A DNA stretch of 64,000 bases from Polytrichum commune. Taxonomy: Eukaryota > Streptophyta > Polytrichopsida > Polytrichales > Polytrichaceae. Position numbers and translations under genes: made by a program. Within the stretch, counting starts at the first letter, position 1. Every line of letters begins with the position of its first letter. Below are positions 58,301 through 64,000 of this stretch, one piece after another. The stretch is from the NCBI GenBank assembly GCA_950295325.1, contig OX485807.1, positions 17,261,001-17,325,000 on the forward strand. Reading direction: 5' to 3'. The notes beneath the pieces are model-generated. The model was not told the origin of the DNA and ran no database searches. It saw nothing but the letters and a program-made list of their open reading frames with translations.

Positions 58301-59692
58301 CCATCGCCAGCAAAGCTCTGCAATATCATGTGCACAGTGTCGCACTTTAATTGCTCATGTACAAACGCTTCCACGAATGACCCTTAAACGCTAAACCCCT
58401 AATTCCCATCAAAAGGCAATGAATTATGCATTGCAATGGGAGTCTTTCATCCAAAGGTACAACAACATCAACAATTGAAACAGAGGGATGAGAAATTAGC
58501 CATAATCAATAGCACCTCAATAGGGTCAGCTGCTACGGGGATTTCAGGTTGCTCTTTCTCGAAGATACTGAAGTCCGTGTCCAAGCCCCGAGACTTGATC
58601 CGACGTTTCACGTTCTCTTCACTCGCGGTAGTTTCCTGTATCTGAATCTGAGAATTCCCGAAGAGAATTGCAGAGAATAAAACCAACAACTTTATTAAAA
58701 AACCAAGTCCAGGGAATTACTTAGTGCATGGGACCTTACAAGTTATACGGAAAAGTTAAGCAAGCGCATATCTACAAATCTGTATTCAGAAAAAAGAGTG
58801 CTCCGATTTAAGTGTGAAGATCTGCATAATATGCCTTGTTACCTTCATTTTCTTAGGTTTGGGAGTTCCACACCCAAGGCATATCTTCTGAAGCATCCGT
58901 TGCAGTAACCTTACATAGGTCGGATGGAATATAGGCTCTGGAAGCCTCACGTGTCCGAAGTGGCCTACAATCACAAAAATTAAACAGAAGCAACTCAGTA
59001 AAGTAATGGCATATACAATGCATTCTAGGTATCTATATTTAAGTCATGCATTCTCGTAGGAGAAGTCACCACAAAAAGAAAGTTAACAGTTAATAATTTC
59101 AACATAGCAATAGGAGCATGATTCTATGTATGGATGGACATGAATATGCAAAAGGGAGAAATGCATCTGGGAACAGAGAGATCAGAATTGCAGAGAGTGG
59201 TAAGTATGATTCCAACCTGTGCAATTTTCGTAGGTGGTGCCACCACAAGTTAGACATTTTTCTTCCTCGGCTGGTAGACCGAACCGAGGGTCTACAAGGT
59301 CTCTCAAACTCTTCACAGGGTGCGTTGCCCCCATAACAGAGAATTGGACCTGCCATCCCCACACACATCACAGCGATGAAAAATTTCAGACGGCAGAAGA
59401 TCATTTTTAGAAGATCATAGCTACAAATTTTCCTATATAATAACTCGGCTCTCCAACCGCACCACCTCTACAATAAATTGGTGCACACTTTTCAATCATA
59501 AGTACCACCACTCTGACAAAGCAAGAATTACACCCTATGAATCACCTAGGGGATCACTCCAGCCAATGTGCAATCTGATTACGATTCATCAGTACTTACA
59601 ATGTCTTTGGCACTTGCGAGGCCATATTGAAGTCCCACAAGCTCTGCTGACAGGATCTCCGACGGTCGGGGCGGTGCAGGGTTAACCTCCAT
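45525..59692 (-). CDS. NRPE1: RNA polymerase V largest subunit (22 coding exons)
   Basis: Pol V makes non-coding scaffold transcripts that recruit AGO4-siRNA complexes for RNA-directed DNA methylation. My exons (high to low) are 59692-59600, 59349-59217, 58964-58843, 58647-58516, 58317-58057, 57559-57230, 57074-56901, 56465-56310, 56257-56072, 55952-55281, 55000-53699, 52622-52447, 52192-52099, 51845-51724, 51435-51284, 50721-50444, 50289-50116, 49690-49550, 49331-47801, 46855-46603, 46394-46283 and 45692-45525. Phases agree throughout, giving about 2,253 residues (Arabidopsis NRPE1 is about 1,980). An in-frame TAG precedes the ATG. The N-terminus has the zinc clamp CLTCGG...CTGHFGH. The metal-A site NADFDGD is at about 707-713. 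GEPVGILAATALAQPAY replaces the Pol II sequence in the Pol IV/V manner, and IKGDERM and APFTEATF follow. A WG/GW tail (about 1567-2077) and a DeCL domain (about 2145-2253) distinguish NRPE1 from NRPD1. The start of exon 5 and the end of exon 9 are the least certain boundaries. Confidence 0.94.
45806..46015 (+). repeat. dispersed copy of the 170-bp repeat, in last NRPE1 intron
   Basis: Matches the 15,067-15,752 units: CTAGTTACAG, CAAGACCTCAGGAAAA, GAGGAATCTATGGAATA and CCGGTTGGACTTC. It lies between exons 46394-46283 and 45692-45525. Confidence 0.72.
46888..47790 (-). repeat. three tandem ~300-bp repeats in an NRPE1 intron
   Basis: GCAAAAGTGCCACTGCTTAG or variants begin at about 46,890, 47,190 and 47,500. 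Each is followed by ACAAGTGCAGAAAGTNGACA, CAATCATGTCTACCATC and CTCAGACTGATGCCAGTA. The array fills most of the intron between the AGO-hook exon and exon 46855-46603. None of the units adds an open exon. Confidence 0.88.
47801..49331 (-). other. AGO-hook (WG/GW) exon of NRPE1
   Basis: This single 1,531-nt exon encodes about 510 residues of low-complexity, hydrophilic sequence. At least twelve tryptophans sit next to glycine, for example EWGEA, GGWGDIQ, AGWGETQ, DWGKP, GGWGSV, EGWGRSI, AWGET, RRWGGSG and SWGGLQ, with further isolated DW/NW/AW sites. Such motifs bind the tryptophan pockets of AGO4-clade proteins. The motifs are irregularly spaced and not a recent tandem array. Confidence 0.92.
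49332..49549 (-). other. predicted GC-AG intron in NRPE1
   Basis: The exon before it ends ACGAAAG and the intron starts GCAAGC, the usual strong context for a GC donor. The acceptor is CACTCAG. Both sides are phase 0 and join DLRWQLRK to DQQKGNAKQ. The nearest GT donor (GTATCA) would leave phase 2 and break the frame of the AGO-hook exon. Confidence 0.7.
53250..53619. mobile_element. MITE with CCAGTGTTG termini in an NRPE1 intron, copy 2
   Basis: Inverted ends CCAGTGTTGAATTGGTAT and ATACCAATCCAACATTGG enclose 370 bp. It is the same family as 43,409-43,760 and lies in the intron between exons 55000-53699 and 52622-52447. Confidence 0.75.
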
Positions 59693-61312
59693 TGAACGCT
59701 TGCAGTACTATCTACCCGCTAATTGCAAGGATCCACAATTATTCTTCTTATCCTTCTGCACCATTTATGACAGACTCCCAAATCTGATGAATACTCCTGA
59801 ACATCAATAATAATGTTCATGAATCTTTGGCATTCGAAGAATCAAAAGGGAATCAAAGCTTGACAAAAGAACTGCAACACCAAATGGGCACCAAATAGCC
59901 TCTGGCAAGCTGTATAACATGAGTTAATACAGAAATTCTGTCATCTCTTGTGCCCTCCTGTTTGTGGTCATGAATACTCTCTGGGGTAACCTAACCCGTT
60001 CATAATTAATGCCAAGATCTGCAAAGAGACTTACGAAAGAAATCATGATCAGGCCTTCATGAAAAGTCGTGACATGCTTTGGATTTGGACAACAGACAGA
60101 CAGAGCTCACACATGACCAAGACATGATGATGCTTGCCCCTTCTTCGGATCATCATCACTTCCCCATCACTGCAACAGAGGAATTAAAGCTCAACGTCAC
60201 TACAAACTAAACGATGTCGATCCATGCATTGATGTATGTCGATCCTTAATTGATTATGGAAACCAGAAAGAGCACCACAGACCTATAGAATAAAGAGTTT
60301 TGTTGGCATATCATGCATCGCGAACTCGGAAGCAACATAAATTGAATTGTGTGAGAATCTCTGGTGAAGTCCACAACCGATTAGAAAGTGTTCTAGTGCT
60401 CCAACAACGGATATTCCCGCAACTACTGCAGCGGCAGCATTGTCTTAATGAATTCAGCTGGAAGAACGGTTTAATTTCGCCAACCTAGCTACTAGTACTC
60501 ATAGGGAGGCTAAATTGTAAAATTTTGAACTAGTACCGAAGAACCTGTGGTCTCCACATTCAAGTTATCCATAGCAAGCAGGATCATAAGTTGGCCAGAT
60601 CATTACTCCACAAGCAACACTAACATGTACACCAGGGAACGAATTACTGCCCCACTGAAAGGAAGTGGTGTTGCAGAATATACTCAGTTTGCACCTACAG
60701 CGCTGATCATCTGCTCCAAATTGTTGCTAGCCCACAAAGTTCCACAATCATAAGGACACGATCGATGTATTCAATGACCTCCTTATGCAGAATTTATTGT
60801 TTCCCCAATCTCCACAAGGAGAGGAAATTGAGAAGGTGGAGCGTCCGATCCGGTAACAGGAGAGGCATGGGTAGAGTAGAGTAGATCTAGTAGACCTTTC
60901 AAGAGGTTTGGGGTGATGGAACAGACAGCGCCGCCGCCTTCTTGCATTTCAAGGCCGTAGACGTAAGGTAAGTTGTATCCTGCCTGCAATTACTTACCAT
61001 CCGCATGACGCAAAATTCATCACCATTCTGTCCCAACATGAAGGTGGGTAATGATGCATGCACAAGTGACATGATGTGGAAGTTGAAGCTGGGAGCCGAA
61101 ACTTGATGATTAGTGAGGATGATTGAGTGATCTCAAGGATGCGTTTGCATTACCATAATTTGGCGCTTGAGGTGGCGTTGTGGGATTGGGGAAGAGGATG
61201 CTTCCACAAAGCACAACTTTTTTCCTTCTTAAGCCCTCAATCCAGGTGGACCCAAGATTGAAGATTGGCTTCTAATAAAACTAGGAGGAGCATTTTCTTG
61301 TGTGAAGACTAC
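59693..61312. other. 5' flank of NRPE1
   Basis: This stretch should hold the NRPE1 promoter and 5' untranslated region. I saw no convincing TATA box, upstream coding exon or other gene. A 68-codon frame at 60,783-60,989 (-) has no recognisable features. Confidence 0.5.
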
Positions 61313-61641
61313 ACTAAATAGGTAGATTAGTGTTGGAAACACTAATAGTCGACGAAAACGCTAAATATAAATTGTCTCTATAGTGTTAGAACACTAAATG
61401 TCAACTCTAACACTATTTGTGTAACTTTAAATATTTACATAAGCGCATTTAGTGTTAGATGATATTTTGTAAATCTTGGAATGAAGAATTGATGGAAGAA
61501 GAATATGAGAACCTCGTAAAAGGTATAATTTGTTCAAACCCTATTCAAACACTAATTGTAATATCAGTTGAAAATTAGTGTTTTAGGTAACTATTGCATC
61601 TAACACTAATCTTCATCTAACACTAATCTACCTATTTAGTG
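61313..61641. mobile_element. MITE with TA target duplication
   Basis: Perfect inverted termini beginning CACTAAATAGGTAGATTAG (about 23 bp) enclose 329 bp and are flanked by TA on both sides, which favours Tc1/mariner-type mobilisation over CACTA. The interior is a foldback of TTAGTGTT/AACACTAA motifs. Confidence 0.8.
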
Positions 61642-63000
61642 TACTGAGATTTGACAAGAAGGCGATGCCACATTAACGCCATTTTGTTTTTCTTATACTT
61701 TGGACCCTGGATCCTAGTGTAAACTTCTTAGGTCTTTTCCTCTTGATCGATAAGGTTGCTCAGGTTTGAAGATTCTTTGGTCTTAGACTTCAGTGTACAC
61801 CCACCTTAAGTAAGTATATCACACTACAAATTTGTTGAAAGCCTTTGAATGATGAATAGGTACTAAGTGAATTAGTTCACATACTTTGGAAATGGGGGCA
61901 TTGAATGTTTGAACACTATTTAGACCTTGTGTGGATGTGTTATGGGACTAGAATAACATGAAGTTCGAGCCTGCATAAGGCTCTTAAGACCTTCTTAGGA
62001 CTAGATTCAACATTGAATCTGGTGGCTTTGAGCACCCCTCAACATGGCACATGTCATGTCAACTTCTTGCTCAAACCAAGCCCAAGCTCCAACCGATTGG
62101 GCAACTTGAAATATGGTTCCCATTTAAGGGCTTGTGGTCATGGCCACTGACATGTTCAGCTTGACAAGGCGAAATGTAGCATGCCTTAACTACTGTAAGT
62201 TTATTCAGTTGGGTCCCTCCACTATATATGGCAGTTGGATACCAACAACCATGGGTCGAAGCTAGGGCTATTTTGGGTCCCCCATGGCTAAGCGGGTATG
62301 ACCACCACTGAGCCACCACTTGGGCTATGATTCACCAATGGCCTATCCTAGGCACCCCCAACCTCCAAAAACTGGCACACTCCAACCTAGAATATTGCCT
62401 ATAATGGCCTCCTCCAAATCACAAAGACAACAGAATGGGGAGACCCAAGTAATGTTATGATGAAGCTCAATGTGAATTGAGGGTATTCTAACCCTTAAGC
62501 ACCACACCATCCATTAACATTTGGTTGTGGCAATTAGGGGGGTGTAAGGGGGTTACTTGTAGACCGGTTTGGGAATATAGAGTCCCCCAATTTGGGCCCA
62601 AAAAAAATGGCTAGCACCTGACCCAAAATGGCATAATGTGGACTGGGATTGTCATGTTTGGGTTAGGGGTGCCAAATATGTGTCCACTTGGCCAACCCCC
62701 CCCCCCCACCACCACCACCACCACCACCACCACCACTAGGTTGCAAGAGCCCCATACTAAGATCTAACTTAGAATGTTGAGCATCCACCAAGGTTGCATG
62801 TAATAGTTGCCCCGATTGTGTTCTATATTTGACTGAGTTGACTTTCCATGAGCTATTCATAACGAGTAGTTAAAAGTTTAATTTGTTGAAGTAATTTGTG
62901 AGAAGGGGCACACTATTGCAAGCAATGTACAATAGGTGTCATGATCTTGGGATGGCCACATTTGGGATATACTTCAGGGGTCCAGAATTAATAAGACCAT
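61642..63000. other. intergenic, no gene recognised
   Basis: A poly-C run followed by an (ACC)n tract lies at 62,697-62,738. No other feature was supported. Confidence 0.5.
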
Positions 63001-63400
63001 TTGAGAGTTGATAATGGCTTTATAATAATATATTATAGAGTTATTCTAGAAGACTTCAAAACAAGACTTGGACTGAAAGAACTATAATGCTTGTATATCT
63101 ATTATAATACTTTCTTTTTATCATAAGATCTTATTATAATTATTAATAAGATGAAAAAAATTGTAGCGTCTAGACTAGGACCCCCGTAATATAAAAACAC
63201 CTTATTATACAACTTCAAACCATTATATTTTATACTAGAACTTGTCTATTTACATAAATTTTGAAACCATTGGATTTATCTTGACTTTCTCTTTATCAAC
63301 GTATAAAATTGCTATTATAAAATGATTAAAAAAATTTAACGATCATAATGATGCCATTATAGAGTGATATAAAAATTAATTATTATATATTATAATCCCA
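63000..63400 (-). repeat. dispersed repeat, inverted partner of 41,040-41,400
   Basis: On the minus strand it follows the same block order as the 41-kb copy, including GAGAAAGTCAAGATAAATCC, ATCCAATGGTTTCAAAATTT and AAGTTCTAGTATAAAATATA. Confidence 0.6.
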
Positions 63401-63468
63401 ATTGTTGCCACTGATAAGGGGGAAGGCCCAAAAATTGGCAAAGTGTCAACCACCTACATGCTCAGGGG

Positions 63469-63716
63469 GGGCTGGGGATTCGTGGCACTCAAGTAAAATC
63501 ATCCATCCAAGATATCGTGGATGAAGTGGCTCCAATAAAAAAAGCCCCCCTATGGGGTTGAGGGCCGATTCATTCGAATGTGACGTCACTAGACTAATTC
63601 GGGGCCTTTGAGTCTATTTCCATAATCAAATTGCCCAAAAATAGCCATTTAGATGATTCCTGTGTTTTTTTCATCCGCGCGGATGATTTTACTTGAGTGC
63701 CACGAATCCCCGGCCC
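63469..63716. mobile_element. MITE with ~36-bp inverted termini
   Basis: GGATTCGTGGCACTCAAGTA continuing into AAATCATCC on the left is repeated as its complement on the right; only one position differs in the outermost bases. The flanks CTCAGGGG and CTCGGGGG could be an 8-bp duplication, but the G run makes this uncertain. Confidence 0.78.
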
Positions 63717-64000
63717 TCGGGGGGTGCACTGTACTAAACATGTACGAGTATACGTGAGTGCACAGGAGGGGTATTGATTTGGACCTTGCCGTATTACGTA
63801 TACATATGGTATACATGTTATAATTTATAGTTACGTACATATATGGAAGGCCTTTAAAAAGTATATAATAATTGTACTTGTATGGTACTGTTACTATACT
63901 ACATATCATAAGTTTTCATATTGGATGAAATTAGGATTGACTAGGATTAACGATTTTCGTTAGCAACCTTATAGGGTAGTATGAACCATGTACAAGGTGT

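Noticed and set aside
58317-58374. Extending NRPE1 exon 5 upstream to 58,374
   Set aside because: Sites such as AAG|GGTCA leave a phase incompatible with the preceding exon. The TTGCAG acceptor at 58,318 fits, although CATGAG and TTAAAG sites a little upstream would also keep frame.
1-64000. LTR retrotransposons or LINEs
   Set aside because: I found no paired long terminal repeats and no reverse transcriptase, integrase or gag reading frames.

Overview
This is a stretch of nuclear DNA from a land plant. Three spliced or intact protein genes and one tRNA gene sit in about 64 kb of AT-rich sequence crowded with small transposons and repeats. The plant assignment rests on a complete gene for the largest subunit of RNA polymerase V (NRPE1), an enzyme known only from plants, with its WG/GW-rich AGO-binding tail and C-terminal DeCL domain. 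An FTR1-type iron permease gene, a family I do not associate with seed plants, makes a bryophyte, lycophyte or fern more likely. That narrower placement is inference.

Layout. 1-22,200: no gene I can support. It holds a MULE-like foldback, PIF/Harbinger-type MITEs, an internally deleted pogo-like element with a transposase relic, a tRNA-derived SINE with perfect target-site duplications, and several tandem arrays. 22,258-27,641 (+): a ten-exon, probably plastid-targeted inositol monophosphatase family gene. 28,427-28,498 (-): tRNA-Asp(GUC). 28,570-30,690: a tandem array of about 230-bp units. 31,049-32,187: one PIF-like MITE nested inside another. 32,677-36,429: three hAT-type MITEs, two of them adjacent and inverted. 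37,690-40,855: the intronless FTR1 gene (38,874-39,812, +), flanked by tandem duplications upstream, in its presumed leader and downstream. 40,900-45,500: more MITEs and repeats. 45,525-59,692 (-): NRPE1, with 22 coding exons and about 2,253 residues by my model. 59,700-64,000: the NRPE1 5' flank, two further MITEs and simple repeats.

The genes are not an operon or an obvious functional cluster; each looks independent. One thematic link is that NRPE1 belongs to RNA-directed DNA methylation, the pathway that silences the kind of MITEs and inverted repeats filling this window, and NRPE1 itself carries a MITE and two other repeat insertions in its introns. I found no clearly new biological system. 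The most unusual items are the intronless, GC-rich FTR1 gene with its nested duplications, the near-palindromic pair of hAT MITEs, and the splice features of NRPE1 (a predicted GC-AG intron, and a donor site overlapping an in-frame stop).
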